Shown here piece after piece: positions 16,222 through 26,109 of a stretch of 64,000 bases of DNA. Both the position numbers and the translations under genes were made by a program. How positions within the stretch are numbered: the stretch's first letter is position 1; each line of letters begins with the position of its first letter. Location: positions 53,085-117,084 of the forward strand of contig NZ_WHOM01000033.1 of NCBI RefSeq assembly GCF_009739465.1. Reading direction: 5' to 3'. Source of the stretch: Streptomyces apocyni. Its GTDB lineage: Bacteria > Actinomycetota > Actinomycetes > Streptomycetales > Streptomycetaceae. The notes under the pieces were generated by a model, which saw only the letters and a list, made by a program, of their open reading frames with translations, searched no databases and was not told the origin of the DNA.

Positions 16222-16256
16222 GGTGGTGCTCACTCTACGCGGCCCGGGCGCCCCGA

Positions 16257-16742
16257 TCAGCGCCAGGGCTCGGAGACGGACCGCAGGGTGGCCGCGGTGG
16301 CGACGGCGGCGGTGACCGCTTCGTGGCCCTTGTCCTCGTTGGAGCCCTCCAGGCCCGCCCGGTCCAGGGCCTGCTCGTCGGTGTCGCAGGTCAGCACGCC
16401 GAAGCCGATGGGGACGCCGGTGTCGACCGAGACCTGGGTGAGGCCCTGGGTGACGCCCTGACACACGTACTCGAAGTGCGGTGTGCCGCCCCGGATGACG
16501 ACGCCGAGCGCGACGACGGCGTCGTAGCCGCGGTCGGCGAGTACTTTGGCCACCACGGGCAGCTCGAAGCTGCCGGGGACCCGGAGCAGGGTCGGCTCGT
16601 CGATGCCCAGCTCGTGCAGGGCCCGCAGGGCGCCGTTGACCAGGCCGTCCATGACCTTCTCGTGCCACTGCGCCGCTACCACCGCGACCCGCAGGTCGCC
16701 GCAGTTCTTCACGCTCAGTTCGGGTGCGCCCTTGCCGCTCAC
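16257..16742 (-). CDS. ribH: 6,7-dimethyl-8-ribityllumazine synthase
   Basis: A 161-residue enzyme that condenses 5-amino-6-ribitylaminouracil with 3,4-dihydroxy-2-butanone 4-phosphate, the penultimate riboflavin step. Seen: [18 protein letters not shown] near the N-terminus, [12 protein letters not shown] (substrate loop), [24 protein letters not shown] with the catalytic histidine, and [15 protein letters not shown]. Family members assemble as pentamers or 60-subunit capsids. GTG start at 16742 with GAGGAGAG immediately upstream. Part of the FMN-riboswitch-controlled operon. Confidence 0.97.
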   Translation of the reverse strand: MSGKGAPELSVKNCGDLRVAVVAAQWHEKVMDGLVNGALRALHELGIDEPTLLRVPGSFELPVVAKVLADRGYDAVVALGVVIRGGTPHFEYVCQGVTQGLTQVSVDTGVPIGFGVLTCDTDEQALDRAGLEGSNEDKGHEAVTAAVATAATLRSVSEPWR

Positions 16743-16809
16743 GTCTCTCCTCGGTGCTGTGTGCTGGTGCGATGTGCTGGTTACTCGGTATGCAAAGTGC
16801 CCGGACGCG

Positions 16810-18084
16810 TCAGTTCGCGTCGAGCCAGGGCAGGTCGTGTCCCATCCGGTCCCGCTTGGTCCGCAGATAGCGCAGATTGTGCTCCCCGGTCTGGACGTGC
16901 ACCGGCTCTCGCCCGGTCACCCGCAGGCCATGGTTCACCAGGGCCTCGGTCTTCTCGGGGTTGTTGGTCATCAGCCGCAGGCTGCGTACCCCCAGGTCGG
17001 TGAGAATCTGGGCGCCGGCGGCGTAGTCCCGGGCGTCGGCGGGCAGGCCGAGCTCCAGGTTGGCGTCCAGGGTGTCGCGGCCGCGCTCCTGGAGTTCGTA
17101 GGCGCGGAGCTTGGAGAGCAGCCCGATGCCGCGCCCCTCGTGGCCGCGCAGATAGACGACCACGCCCCGGCCCTCGTCGGTGATGCGGTCCATCGAGGCC
17201 TGTAGCTGCGGGCCGCAGTCGCAGCGCAGTGAGTGGAAGACATCGCCGGTCAGACACTCGGAGTGCACCCGGACCAGGACGTCCTCGCCGTCGGCGATGT
17301 CGCCCTGGACGAGAGCCACATGCTCCACACCGTCGACCACGGAGCGGTAGCCGTAGGCGGTGAACCGGCCGTGCGCGGTGGGCAGCTCGACCTCGGCCTC
17401 GCGCCGTACGGTCGGCTCGGCGGTGCGCCGGTAGGCGATCAGGTCCTCGATGGAGATGATCGTCAGACCGTGCTTACGGGCGAACGGGATCAGCTCGGGC
17501 AGCCGCAGCATCCGGCCGTCCTCACCGGCGATCTCCACGATCGCTCCGGCGGGGCGCAGGCCCGCGAGTCTGGCCAGGTCCACGGCGGCCTCGGTGTGGC
17601 CGTTACGAACCAGGACGCCGCCCGGCCGCGCGCGCAGCGGGAAGATGTGGCCGGGGCGTACGAAGTCGCCGGGCTGGGCCGCGCCGTGCGCGAGGAGCTG
17701 GAGCGTGGTGGCGCGGTCGCTGGCGGAGATGCCGGTGGTCACGCCGTGCGCGGCGGAGGCGTCGACCGAGACGGTGAAGGCCGTCTTCATGGACTCGGTG
17801 TTGTCCTGGACCATCTGCGGGAGCGCGAGCCGGTCCAGCTCGTCGCCCTCCATGGGGGCGCAGATCAGACCACGGCACTCGCTCATCATGAAGGCGATGA
17901 TCTCGGGGGTGGCCTTCTCGGCCGCGATCACGAGGTCGCCCTCGTTCTCGCGGTCCTCGTCGTCGACGACGACGACCGGTCGGCCCGCCGCGATATCGGC
18001 GATGGCCAGCTCGATGGGATCGAGGGCGAGGTCCGAGGTGTCCTCACCGTGAGCGGTGCTGTACCAGACGGGGGCGGTACTCAT
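16810..18084 (-). CDS. ribBA: Bifunctional DHBP synthase / GTP cyclohydrolase II
   Basis: A 424-residue fusion supplying both riboflavin precursors. The N-terminal RibB half (about residues 20-220) makes 3,4-dihydroxy-2-butanone 4-phosphate from ribulose 5-phosphate; it shows [20 protein letters not shown] and [16 protein letters not shown]. The C-terminal RibA half opens the GTP ring; it has the zinc cysteines in [18 protein letters not shown] and the [19 protein letters not shown] loop. The start ATG at 18084 has GGAAGGAG upstream and overlaps the ribM stop codon (ATGA), so translation is coupled. Confidence 0.97.
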   Translation of the reverse strand: MSTAPVWYSTAHGEDTSDLALDPIELAIADIAAGRPVVVVDDEDRENEGDLVIAAEKATPEIIAFMMSECRGLICAPMEGDELDRLALPQMVQDNTESMKTAFTVSVDASAAHGVTTGISASDRATTLQLLAHGAAQPGDFVRPGHIFPLRARPGGVLVRNGHTEAAVDLARLAGLRPAGAIVEIAGEDGRMLRLPELIPFARKHGLTIISIEDLIAYRRTAEPTVRREAEVELPTAHGRFTAYGYRSVVDGVEHVALVQGDIADGEDVLVRVHSECLTGDVFHSLRCDCGPQLQASMDRITDEGRGVVVYLRGHEGRGIGLLSKLRAYELQERGRDTLDANLELGLPADARDYAAGAQILTDLGVRSLRLMTNNPEKTEALVNHGLRVTGREPVHVQTGEHNLRYLRTKRDRMGHDLPWLDAN

Positions 18085-18731
18085 GCCGGTGCTCCTTCCA
18101 GGACGGGCGTGGTCGCACGGGAGCGCAGCCACCAGTCGCGCATGCCCCACAGGACGAGGGCGAGGTAGATCACGTATACGAGGCCGGAGAAGGCCAGGCC
18201 GCTGCTGAAGGCGAGCGGGACGCCGACGAGGTCGACCAGGAGCCAGGCGAACCAGAACTCCACCAGGCCGCGGGCCTGGGCGACCATCGCGACCAGGGTG
18301 CCGACGAAAATGTAGGCGTCGGCCCACGGGCTCCAGGAGAGCGAGGGGAAGGCGGTGAACAGGCCGCCCACCGCCAGGGTGCCGACGACGGCCCCGGCCA
18401 GCAGCAGGACCCGCTCGTGCCAGCTGGCGAAGCGGATGGCGATGGAGCCGTCCTGGGCCTGCTGCCGTCCCCGCTGCCACTGGCGCCAGCCCCAGACGGC
18501 CACGCCGATGACCAGGAGCTGCTTGCCGACGCCGCCGGACAGCTGGGCGGACGCGTACGCGGCGACCAGGATCAGGCCGGACAGCAGCTGCGCGGGCCAG
18601 GTGGCTATGGAGCGCCGCCAGCCGAGCGCGAGGGCGATCAGGCCGACGGTGTTGCCGACCATGTCGGACCAGATGACGTGCTGGCCGAAGGCGGTGAAGG
18701 CCTCGGCGTTGAGGAAGTCGAAGGTGCTCAC
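18081..18731 (-). CDS. ribM: PnuC-family riboflavin transporter
   Basis: A 216-residue integral membrane protein with about seven helices and the PnuC-family aromatic signatures ([43 protein letters not shown]). PnuC proteins take up nicotinamide riboside by facilitated diffusion with intracellular trapping; homologues inside rib operons, such as RibM of Streptomyces davaonensis, carry riboflavin (and roseoflavin). The operon position ribE-ribM-ribBA-ribH is the same here, so riboflavin is the likely substrate. It overlaps ribE by four bases at the start and ribBA by four at the end. Confidence 0.9.
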   Translation of the reverse strand: MSTFDFLNAEAFTAFGQHVIWSDMVGNTVGLIALALGWRRSIATWPAQLLSGLILVAAYASAQLSGGVGKQLLVIGVAVWGWRQWQRGRQQAQDGSIAIRFASWHERVLLLAGAVVGTLAVGGLFTAFPSLSWSPWADAYIFVGTLVAMVAQARGLVEFWFAWLLVDLVGVPLAFSSGLAFSGLVYVIYLALVLWGMRDWWLRSRATTPVLEGAPA

Positions 18732-19336
18732 TTGGCGCGCTCCCCGGCGCCGGTGCCGAGCAGCCGCTCCACGTACTTGGCGATGATGTCGACCTCAAGG
18801 TTGACCACGTCACCCGGCTGCTTGATGCCGAGCGTGGTCAGCGCGAGGGTGGTGGGGATCAGGCTGATCGTGAAGAAGTCCGGGCCCGCGTCGACGACGG
18901 TGAGACTGATTCCGTCGACCGTGATGGAGCCCTTCTCGACGACATAGCGGGAGAGCCCGTCGGGCAGCGAGACCGTGACGAGTTCCCAGTTGTCGGAGGG
19001 CTTACGGTCCACGACGGTGCCCGTTCCGTCCACATGCCCCTGCACGATGTGGCCGCCGAGGCGGGCGCCGACGGCGGTCGGGCGCTCCAGGTTGACCCGG
19101 GAGCCGGGCCGCAGCTCGCCGAGGCTGGAGCGGTTCAGCGTCTCGGCCATCACATCGGCGGTGAACTCCTCGCCCTCGCGGTCGACGACGGTCAGGCAGA
19201 CGCCGTTGACGGCGATCGAGTCGCCGTGCTTGGCGTCCTCGGTGACGACGGGGCCGCGCAGTCGGAAGCGGGAGGAGTCACCGAGGTTCTCGACGGCGGT
19301 GACCTCACCCAGCTCTTCGACGATTCCGGTGAACAC
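18728..19336 (-). CDS. ribE: Riboflavin synthase, alpha chain
   Basis: A 202-residue enzyme that dismutates two molecules of dimethyl-ribityllumazine to riboflavin. The two homologous lumazine-binding barrels are visible: the first begins [11 protein letters not shown] and contains [11 protein letters not shown]; the second begins at about residue 98 ([15 protein letters not shown]) and contains [14 protein letters not shown]. The C-terminal helix mediates trimerisation. It starts with GTG at 19336, one base after the ribD stop codon, and ends in an ATGA overlap with ribM. Confidence 0.97.
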   Translation of the reverse strand: MFTGIVEELGEVTAVENLGDSSRFRLRGPVVTEDAKHGDSIAVNGVCLTVVDREGEEFTADVMAETLNRSSLGELRPGSRVNLERPTAVGARLGGHIVQGHVDGTGTVVDRKPSDNWELVTVSLPDGLSRYVVEKGSITVDGISLTVVDAGPDFFTISLIPTTLALTTLGIKQPGDVVNLEVDIIAKYVERLLGTGAGERAK

Positions 19337-19337
19337 T

Positions 19338-20495
19338 TCAGTGCTCCTTCGAGGCGGGAGTGGCGAGGGTGGCGGGAGGAACGGAGACGGCAGAGGCGGC
19401 GGGCAGCGGGACGGCGGTGACGCGGAGATCCGGGCCGATGCGCACGGTCTCGGTCACGTCGAGCCGCAACGCGTCGGTGATCGTGGTGATTCCGGCGTCC
19501 ACGAGGGCCGCGGGGCCCGCGCCGAGCAGGACCGGGGCGAGGTAGCCGACGACCCGGTCGACGGCGCCCGCGGCGACGAAGGCCCCGGCGAGCGTGGGGC
19601 CGCCCTCCAGGAGGACGGAGCGGACGCCGTCCTCGTACAGGGCGGTGAGAAGTGCGGGGATGTCCAGGCCGGTGGTGGCGGCGCGCGGGACGCGCAGGAC
19701 GTCCGGCAGGTGGGTGGTGGCGTCCGGCGGGAGGTCGGCGGCGACCGCGATGACGGTGCGGGCGGCGTCGTCCAGGACGCGGGCGCCTGACCGTACGGCG
19801 GTGGCGTGGGTGTCGATGACGACGCGCAGCGGCTGGGTGGCCCCGGCGACGCCACGTACGGCGAGGTGCGGGTCGTCGGCGCGTGCGGTGCCCGAGCCGA
19901 CGATCACCGCGTCCACCTCGGCGCGCAGCCGGTGGACGTCGGCGCGCGCGTCGGCGGAGGTGATCCAGCGGCTGGTGCGGTCGGCGGCGGCGATACGGCC
20001 GTCCAGGGTGGCGGCGTACTTCCAGGTGACGTACGGGCGGCCGGTGCGTACGGAGGTCAGCCAGGCGACGTTGCCCGCGGCGGCTTCGTCTCCGAGCAGG
20101 CCGGAGGCCACCTCGACACCGGCCTCGCGCAGCCGCTGGGCGCCGCCGGTCGCGGTGGGGTTGGGGTCGCCCACCGCATAGACGACCCGGGCGATCCCGG
20201 CGTCGATGAGGGCCTGGGCGCAGGGTCCGGTGCGGCCGGTGTGGGCGCAGGGTTCGAGGGTGACCAGGGCGGTGCCGCCACGGGCCCGTTCGCCCGCCGC
20301 GCGCAGGGCGTGGACCTCGGCGTGCGGGCCGCCGGCGCGCTGGTGGTAGCCCTCGCCGACCTGCTCGCCGGAGGCGTCGAGGATGACGCAGCCGACGACG
20401 GGGTTGGGGCTGGTGGAACCGAGTCCGAGCGCGGCGAGCTCTACGGCACGGCGCATGGCGGCGTGCTCTGGGTCGGGCGCTGCTGCGGTGGCCAC
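19338..20495 (-). CDS. ribD: Bifunctional pyrimidine deaminase/reductase
   Basis: A 385-residue fusion for two consecutive riboflavin steps. The N-terminal deaminase domain has the zinc site HAEV (GGPHAEVHALRAAGE) and the second half PCAHTGRTGPCAQAL. The C-terminal reductase domain (from about residue 155, RPYVTWKYAATLDGRIA) uses NADPH. The GTG at 20495 is chosen because AGGAGG lies seven bases upstream; longer frames enter the leader. It is the first gene of the operon and is preceded by the FMN riboswitch. Confidence 0.97.
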   Translation of the reverse strand: MATAAAPDPEHAAMRRAVELAALGLGSTSPNPVVGCVILDASGEQVGEGYHQRAGGPHAEVHALRAAGERARGGTALVTLEPCAHTGRTGPCAQALIDAGIARVVYAVGDPNPTATGGAQRLREAGVEVASGLLGDEAAAGNVAWLTSVRTGRPYVTWKYAATLDGRIAAADRTSRWITSADARADVHRLRAEVDAVIVGSGTARADDPHLAVRGVAGATQPLRVVIDTHATAVRSGARVLDDAARTVIAVAADLPPDATTHLPDVLRVPRAATTGLDIPALLTALYEDGVRSVLLEGGPTLAGAFVAAGAVDRVVGYLAPVLLGAGPAALVDAGITTITDALRLDVTETVRIGPDLRVTAVPLPAASAVSVPPATLATPASKEH

Positions 20496-20595
20496 CGGGT
20501 CCTCCTGCCTCTTCGGGCACGGACTCCGGGGCTGTCGATGACGTGAGGTCACGACGGAAATCGACGAACTGCGGCACCGGGTACAACGCCGAAAG

Positions 20596-20617
20596 GGCCC
20601 GCCGGTGAGGGCGGACC
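20596..20617 (-). terminator. Leader hairpin, possible riboswitch expression platform
   Basis: On the minus strand GGTCCGCC (20617-20610) pairs with GGCGGGCC (20603-20596) across a short loop and is followed by CTTTCGG. It lies between the FMN aptamer and the ribD start, about 100 bases before the start codon, so it suits transcription attenuation better than direct masking of the ribosome site. Confidence 0.4.
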
Positions 20618-20650
20618 AACGGCGGCGTACAGCTGACGCTCGCTCGCCGC

Positions 20651-20775
20651 GCACTGCCTCCCATCCGGACTTTCACCGTCGGTCCAGGAGTTTCACCTGG
20701 TCAACCGGCCACTGGATGCGGCCGGGTCGCGGACTATAACCGCCGGTTCGGAATTACACCGACCCCGGAGTGCGC
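20651..20775 (-). promoter_or_regulatory. FMN riboswitch (RFN element)
   Basis: The minus strand carries the conserved FMN aptamer blocks in order: GGGTCGGTGTAATTCCGAAC, CCGGCGGTTATAGTCCGCGA, a variable arm, GACCAGGTGAAACTCCTGG, and ACCGACGGTGAAAGTCCGGA closing with TGGGAGG. These are the RFN consensus pieces around the six-way junction. Binding of FMN represses ribD expression in known cases. Its position, 155-280 bases before the ribD start, puts the whole rib-his operon under flavin control. Confidence 0.96.
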
Positions 20776-20959
20776 TGCTGTTGGTACAGGGTCAGTCTGC
20801 CACGGCTACGCGCCGCGCATGCGGGCGATCACCTGTGGGCTGACTCACAGCGCCCTGACATGGACATATCGCACCGCGCCTCGCGCGAGACCGGCCCCAG
20901 GCCCGCTCCAGGCCCGTCCGGCGGACGGACCTAGGTGTTCGTACAACGTTCACCCGGAT

Positions 20960-21001
20960 TGGTCCATACCTATTGACGCTCTGGTCTAGTCCTCTTAACG
21001 T
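20960..21001 (+). promoter_or_regulatory. Chitinase promoter with paired 12-bp direct repeats
   Basis: TGGTCCATACCT (20960-20971) and TGGTCTAGTCCT (20982-20993) flank a -35 element TTGACG (20973-20978); the -10 is TAACGT (20996-21001) with 17-bp spacing. The 12-bp repeats match the direct repeats (TGGTCCAGACCT-like) known from Streptomyces chitinase promoters and overlap the half-sites of DasR boxes. The second repeat lies between -35 and -10, so a bound protein would block polymerase. Confidence 0.8.
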
Positions 21002-21098
21002 CTGCGTCACTCCGAGGAGTTGGCCCAGTTGGTGTGCGCACACCGGGGCCCTGCCCTGATTCGTTGTGTGACACCGAGCCTCCCCAGGAGGAACCGAC

Positions 21099-23426
21099 GT
21101 GCTGTCCCCCACACGCGCGAGAGCCACGCTGCTCGCCGCGGGTACGGCGGTCGCCGGGCTGCTGCTCAGCGGCCTCACCGCGACCACCTCCCATGCCGCC
21201 GACGACGCTTCGTGCCGCCCCGACGGGCTCTATACGACCCCAGGCGTCGATGTCCCGTACTGCTCCGTCTATGACGCGGACGGCCGCGAGAAGATGGGCG
21301 ACGACCACCAGCGCCGCGTCATCGGCTACTTCACCGGCTGGCGCACCGGCCAGGACGGAACGCCCGCCTACCTCGCGGGGGACATCCCCTGGGAGAAGAT
21401 CACCCATATCAACTACGCCTTCGCCCATGTGGACGGCGGCAACAAGCTCTCCGTTGGTTCGGACGGCGCGAAGAACGCCGCGACCGGTATGACCTGGCCG
21501 GGTGTCGAGGGTGCGGAGATGGACCCCTCGTACCCCTACAAGGGCCACTTCAATCTGCTGAACAAATTCAAGAAGCAGCACCCGAACGTCAAGACGCTGA
21601 TCTCCGTGGGTGGTTGGGCCGAGACCGGTGGTCACTTCGATGACAACGGCGACCGGGTGGACGACGGCGGCTTCTACAAGATGGCCACCAACGCGGATGG
21701 TTCGGTGAACCACGCGGGTATCGAGACGTTCGCCGACTCCGCGGTCGACTTCATCAAGAAGTACGGCTTCAACGGCGTCGACATCGACTACGAGTACGCG
21801 ACGACCATGAAAGACGCGGGCAATCCGCTGGACTGGTCCTTCGCGAACTCCCGTCGCGCGGGCCTGGTCAAGGGCTATGACGCCCTGATGAAGACCTTGC
21901 GCGAGAAGCTGGACCGGGCCGGTGCCGCCGACGGCAAGCACTATCTGCTCACCGTCGCCGCGCCGTCCTCCGGCTATCTGCTGCGCGGCATGGAGACCTA
22001 CCAGATGCAGAGGTATCTGGACTACGTCAACATCATGTCGTACGACCTGCACGGCGCCTGGAACGAGCACGTCGGCCCGAACGCCTCGCTCTACGACGAC
22101 GGCAAGGACTCGGAGCTCGCGGCCGCGGGGGTGTACACCACGTCCCAGTACGGCGGCATCGGCTATCTCAACGCCGACTGGGCCGCGCACTACTTCCGCG
22201 GCTCGATGCCCGCGGGCCGCATCAACATCGGCCTGCCGTACTACACACGCGGCTTCAAGAACGTGCAGGGCGGTACGGACGGGCTGTGGGGCAAGGCGTC
22301 ATCGACCGACTGCCCGGCCGGTTCCGGCCTCACCACGTGCGGTGACGGCGCGTCCGGCATCGACAACCTGTGGCACGACAAGGATGACAACGGCAAGGAG
22401 TCCCCGGCCGGTTCGAACCCGATGTGGCACGCCAAGAACCTGGAGAAGGGCGTCGTCGGGGACTACGTGACCGACTACGGCTTCCCCGCGGACACGACCC
22501 TGACCGGCGACTACGCGCGCAAGTACGACTCCACGCTGGTCGCGCCATGGCTCTGGAACGCCGAGAAGAAGGTGTTCCTGTCCACCGAGGACGAGGAGTC
22601 GGTCACCACCAAGGCCGACTATGTCGTCGACCAGGGCCTGGGCGGCACCATGGTCTGGGAGTTGGCGGGCGACTACGACTGGAACGCGGCCAAGGGCCAG
22701 TACGAGATGGGTGACACGCTCACCACGGCCATGTACGAGAAGTTCAAGTCGGCCACACCGTACGGCGCGCAGCGCTCCACCATCGACCTGCCCACCGAGG
22801 CGGTCGACATCGAGGTGGGCTTCGACGCGTTCCCACTCGGCGACTCGAACTACCCGATCAGCCCGAAGCTGACGATCACCAACAAGACGCAGACGACGCT
22901 GCCGGGCGGCACCGAGTTCCAGTTCGACTACGCCACGTCCGCGCCGAACAACGCCAAGGACCAGTCCGGTTTCGGTACGGAGATCATCCGCAGCGACCAC
23001 ACCGGGGACAACGTCGGCGGCCTGAAGGGCGAGTACCACCGCACCTCGCTGAAGCTCCCGGCCTGGCAGTCGCTGGCACCCGGCGACTCGGTGCAGCTCG
23101 ACTTCGTCTACTACCTGCCGGTGTCCACACCGTCGAACTGGACGGTGACCGTGGGCGGCACGACGTACGCGCTGGCCGGTGACCTGGCGCGCGGTACAAC
23201 GCTGGTCGAGCCGGGCGATGGCTCCTCGGGCGGCGGTGACGGCGGCGGCGATGGTGGCGGTGGCGGTGAATGCACCGACCCGGCCTGGAAGGCCGGAGAC
23301 ACCTACACCGGCGACTCCGTCGTCTCGCACGACGGCCGCTCCTGGAAGGCCAAGTGGTGGACGCAGGGCGACGAGCCCGGCACCACCGGCGAGTGGGGCG
23401 TCTGGCAGGACCTCGGCGCCTGCTGA
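21099..23426 (+). CDS. Secreted GH18 chitinase with C-terminal chitin-binding module
   Basis: A 775-residue extracellular chitinase. A Sec signal peptide ([23 protein letters not shown], cleavage near residue 33) is followed by a large GH18 barrel (about 73-560). The active-site strand reads [10 protein letters not shown] with Asp228, Asp230 and catalytic Glu232, and the SxGG motif is in [10 protein letters not shown]. Next come a beta-sandwich region (about 575-705), a glycine/aspartate linker of 16 residues, and a CBM5/12 chitin-binding module ([18 protein letters not shown] ... [17 protein letters not shown]). GTG start with AGGAGGA upstream. It probably corresponds to the chitinase I recall at this locus in S. 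coelicolor (SCO1444). Confidence 0.95.
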   Translation: MLSPTRARATLLAAGTAVAGLLLSGLTATTSHAADDASCRPDGLYTTPGVDVPYCSVYDADGREKMGDDHQRRVIGYFTGWRTGQDGTPAYLAGDIPWEKITHINYAFAHVDGGNKLSVGSDGAKNAATGMTWPGVEGAEMDPSYPYKGHFNLLNKFKKQHPNVKTLISVGGWAETGGHFDDNGDRVDDGGFYKMATNADGSVNHAGIETFADSAVDFIKKYGFNGVDIDYEYATTMKDAGNPLDWSFANSRRAGLVKGYDALMKTLREKLDRAGAADGKHYLLTVAAPSSGYLLRGMETYQMQRYLDYVNIMSYDLHGAWNEHVGPNASLYDDGKDSELAAAGVYTTSQYGGIGYLNADWAAHYFRGSMPAGRINIGLPYYTRGFKNVQGGTDGLWGKASSTDCPAGSGLTTCGDGASGIDNLWHDKDDNGKESPAGSNPMWHAKNLEKGVVGDYVTDYGFPADTTLTGDYARKYDSTLVAPWLWNAEKKVFLSTEDEESVTTKADYVVDQGLGGTMVWELAGDYDWNAAKGQYEMGDTLTTAMYEKFKSATPYGAQRSTIDLPTEAVDIEVGFDAFPLGDSNYPISPKLTITNKTQTTLPGGTEFQFDYATSAPNNAKDQSGFGTEIIRSDHTGDNVGGLKGEYHRTSLKLPAWQSLAPGDSVQLDFVYYLPVSTPSNWTVTVGGTTYALAGDLARGTTLVEPGDGSSGGGDGGGDGGGGGECTDPAWKAGDTYTGDSVVSHDGRSWKAKWWTQGDEPGTTGEWGVWQDLGAC

Positions 23427-23442
23427 TCCGGAGTACCAAACG

Positions 23443-23482
23443 ACCCGGCGGCGGTGTCGACGGCCCTTGCCCGCCGCCGGGT
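23443..23482 (+). terminator. Chitinase gene terminator
   Basis: A perfect 12-bp stem (23443-23454 with 23471-23482) and 16-base loop begins 16 bases after the chitinase stop codon and is followed by TCTTCCCC. Confidence 0.8.
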
Positions 23483-23492
23483 TCTTCCCCCT

Positions 23493-23537
23493 AAGCGCTG
23501 AGCCCGCCCCCCAGTTCCCCGGGCGGGCTCAGCGCTT
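23493..23537. terminator. Bidirectional terminator between convergent genes
   Basis: A perfect 17-bp stem (23493-23509 with 23521-23537) and 11-base loop separates the chitinase from the ROK gene; its right arm touches the ROK stop codon. It should stop transcription from both sides. Confidence 0.8.
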
Positions 23538-24754
23538 CACGGACTCACCGCGAAGAGCTCGTCCTGCGCCGCGTCCCGCGCGACGAACAGCGCGCCACGC
23601 AGCACCGCGGCGCCCCCCAGCGTGCCCGCCCGGACCTCGGTGGCCAGCGGCGTCATCGCGGCGAGCCGCGTCTCGACACGGGCGGCCAACTCCGCGCCCC
23701 CCGCGCGGCCCACCTCACCCCCTAGCACCACGCATCCGGGGTCGAGCACCGCGACCACGGAGGCCACGCCGATCGCGAGGCGATCAGCGAGCGCATCGAG
23801 AAACGCAGCGGCGCCCGCCTCCGGCAGCTCTGCCCCCGACAGCTCCGCCACCGCCGCGACCGCCGCCCGTACGACGGTCGCGGCCCGCCGCTCGTACGGC
23901 GCGCCCCGCTCCGTATCCGCCAGCAGCCCGTGCTCCGCGGCGAGCGCGCTGACCGCGGCCGCGCCAGCGAGCGAGTGGAAGCCACCATCGCAGCCGGTCG
24001 ACGACGGCAACGCGCCGGTGCCCGGCACCGGGAGGAAGCCGATCTCGCCGGTGCCGCCAGACGCTCCGCGGCGCAGCGCGCCGTCCAGAACGACCGCCGC
24101 GCCCACCCCCTCGCCCAGCCAGAGCAGGACGAAGGTCTCGCGGTCCGTCACCGCTCCACCGCGCTGCTCGGCCACGGCGGCGAGGTTGGTCTCGTTCTCG
24201 ACGAGGACGGTCGCGGGCAGCCGCTGCTGCAACGCGGCGACCAGACGGCGGTGCCAGGCGGGGAGGCCGGTGGTGTTGCGGAGTTCGCCGGTGGCCGGGT
24301 CGACCAGACCCGGCGCGCCGATGCCGACGCTGTGCAACGGCCGCGCCCCGGCGGCCTGGGCGGTGCGCTCCAACAGCGCCACGGCCCGCTCGACGGCGGG
24401 CTCGGTACCGGCGTCCTCGTCGATCGGCTGGGTGGCCTCGGCCAGGACGGTGCCCAGCAGGTCGGCGACCACGACGGAGACCCCGTCGGTACGGACATCG
24501 AGGGCCGCGAGATGGGCGCGGTCAGCGACGATCCCGTACAGCCGCGCGTTGGGACCGCGGCGCTCGGCCCCCGACTCGCCCACGACGGTGATCAGCCCAG
24601 ATCCCTGAAGGCGCTCCACGAGGTCGGCGACGGTGGGCCGGGACAGACCGGTGAGCCGCTTCAGCTGGGTGGCCGTCAACGGGCCTTGCCGCTGTAGCAG
24701 TCCAAGGGCGAGCCGGTCGTTGATGACCCGGGCGGTACGGGGTGATGCGGACAT
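23537..24754 (-). CDS. ROK family transcriptional repressor
   Basis: A 405-residue repressor. The N-terminal winged helix (about residues 15-65, LTATQLKRLTGLSRPTVADLVERL) binds DNA, and the rest is a sugar-kinase-like ROK fold (VGIGAPGLVDPATGEL, LLWLGEGVGAAVVLDGALRRGASGGTGEIGF). The usual ROK zinc motif CxCGxxGC is reduced to STGCDGGFHSLAG with a single cysteine, so the structural zinc is probably missing. It is divergent from an MFS exporter gene and a perfect 8-bp palindrome lies between the two starts, which suggests local control of the exporter and of itself. The ligand is unknown. Confidence 0.92.
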   Translation of the reverse strand: MSASPRTARVINDRLALGLLQRQGPLTATQLKRLTGLSRPTVADLVERLQGSGLITVVGESGAERRGPNARLYGIVADRAHLAALDVRTDGVSVVVADLLGTVLAEATQPIDEDAGTEPAVERAVALLERTAQAAGARPLHSVGIGAPGLVDPATGELRNTTGLPAWHRRLVAALQQRLPATVLVENETNLAAVAEQRGGAVTDRETFVLLWLGEGVGAAVVLDGALRRGASGGTGEIGFLPVPGTGALPSSTGCDGGFHSLAGAAAVSALAAEHGLLADTERGAPYERRAATVVRAAVAAVAELSGAELPEAGAAAFLDALADRLAIGVASVVAVLDPGCVVLGGEVGRAGGAELAARVETRLAAMTPLATEVRAGTLGGAAVLRGALFVARDAAQDELFAVSP

Positions 24755-24799
24755 GCCGACGATCCTTCCAGACTCCTCCGTGACTCCCTTATGCCATTT

Positions 24800-24822
24800 C
24801 TATCAGGCAAGGTTCCTGATAG
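24800..24822. promoter_or_regulatory. Perfect palindrome, probable ROK operator
   Basis: CTATCAGG (24800-24807) and CCTGATAG (24815-24822) flank a 7-base centre, 33 bp before the MFS start and 46 bp before the ROK start. It is markedly A/T-rich for this genome and is the only strong dyad in the 100-bp control region. Confidence 0.65.
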
Positions 24823-24854
24823 TTTACGCCCGAGACAACCCCGGGGAGGGACAG

Positions 24855-26063
24855 ATGGGCGAAATCACCGTCGACGCACAGCGGTTGAGGCGGGCGCGCT
24901 ACGCCGTGGGCGCGGTCTTCTGTGTGCACGGCGCGGTCACCGGGTCCTTCGCGACCCGTGTGCCGTGGATTCAGGAGCACACTGGCGTGAGTGCGGGCCA
25001 GCTCGGCCTGGCGCTCGCCTTTCCGGCGATCGGCGCCTCCCTGGCGATGCCGCTCGCGGGATCGATCAGCCACCGTTTCGGGGCCCGTACGGCACTGCGC
25101 GGCCTGCTCGCGCTGTGGACCCTCGCCCTGGTCCTGCCCTCCCTGGCTCCGAACCTGCTCACCCTCTGCGCGCTGCTCTTCGTGTACGGGGCGACGGCGG
25201 GCATGTCCGACGTGGCGATGAACGCCCTCGGCGTCGAGGTCGAGAACCGTATGGACCGCTCGATCATGTCGGGGCTGCACGGTATGTGGAGCGTGGGCGC
25301 GCTGATCGGCTCGGCGGCGGGGACGCTCGCCGCGCACCTGGGCGCCGATGCCCGGCTGCACCACCTGCTCGCGGCCGGGGCGCTCACCGTGTTCGGCCTG
25401 CTGGCCTGCCAGGGCGTGCTGGATCTCCGCAGCGCCCCGGACCAGGCGGCACCGCCGCGCTTCGCGCTGCCCCCCAGGTCGGCGCTGCTGATCGGCGCGG
25501 TGGGGTTCTGCGCGGTGTTCGCGGAGGGGGCGAGCCTGGACTGGTCAGCGGTGTACCTACGCGATGTGCTGAGCGCCTCGCCAGCGGTCGCGGCCGCCTC
25601 CACGACGGCGTTCGCGCTGACCATGGCCGTGGCCCGGCTCTGTGGGGACGCGGTGGTCGACCGGTTCGGCGCGGTACGGGTGGTGCGGGTCGGCGGGGTG
25701 TTCGCGACGCTCGGCGGCCTGCTCATCGTCACCGCGCCGAACGCGGCGCTCGCGATGACCGGCTTCGCCTTCATGGGCCTCGGCATCGCCGTCGTCGTGC
25801 CGCTGGCCTTCGCCGCGGCGGCCCGCAGTGGCGACAACCCGAGCCTGGCCATCGCGGGCGTCGCCACCATCACGTACACCTCGGGCCTGGTCGCCCCGTC
25901 GGCGATCGGCGCGGTGGCGGACGTGACGTCGCTGGTGGTCTCCTTCGGCCTGGTCACAGCTCTGGCCTTCGGCCTCGTCGCCTGCGCGAACGTACTCCGC
26001 ACAACCCCCCAACCCACAGCCCAGCACCTGACCCCCACACCGCGATCGGACCAGCAGCGATAG
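24855..26063 (+). CDS. MFS transporter (sugar/drug exporter type)
   Basis: A 402-residue inner-membrane carrier with twelve predicted helices in two halves. The first half shows GSFATRVPWIQEHTGVSAGQLG and the loop SHRFGARTALRG, a variant of the MFS motif between helices 2 and 3; the second half repeats it as VVDRFGAVRVVRVGG. The MNALGVEVE segment after helix 4 is typical of the YbjJ-like subgroup. The ATG at 24855 has GGGGAGGG upstream. Pairing with a ROK repressor suggests a sugar-related or toxic substrate, but nothing in the sequence fixes it. Confidence 0.92.
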   Translation: MGEITVDAQRLRRARYAVGAVFCVHGAVTGSFATRVPWIQEHTGVSAGQLGLALAFPAIGASLAMPLAGSISHRFGARTALRGLLALWTLALVLPSLAPNLLTLCALLFVYGATAGMSDVAMNALGVEVENRMDRSIMSGLHGMWSVGALIGSAAGTLAAHLGADARLHHLLAAGALTVFGLLACQGVLDLRSAPDQAAPPRFALPPRSALLIGAVGFCAVFAEGASLDWSAVYLRDVLSASPAVAAASTTAFALTMAVARLCGDAVVDRFGAVRVVRVGGVFATLGGLLIVTAPNAALAMTGFAFMGLGIAVVVPLAFAAAARSGDNPSLAIAGVATITYTSGLVAPSAIGAVADVTSLVVSFGLVTALAFGLVACANVLRTTPQPTAQHLTPTPRSDQQR

Positions 26064-26109
26064 CGGGGCCACCCCACCGAGCCCGGCTCACCGCGAAGCA
26101 CGGCCGCCC

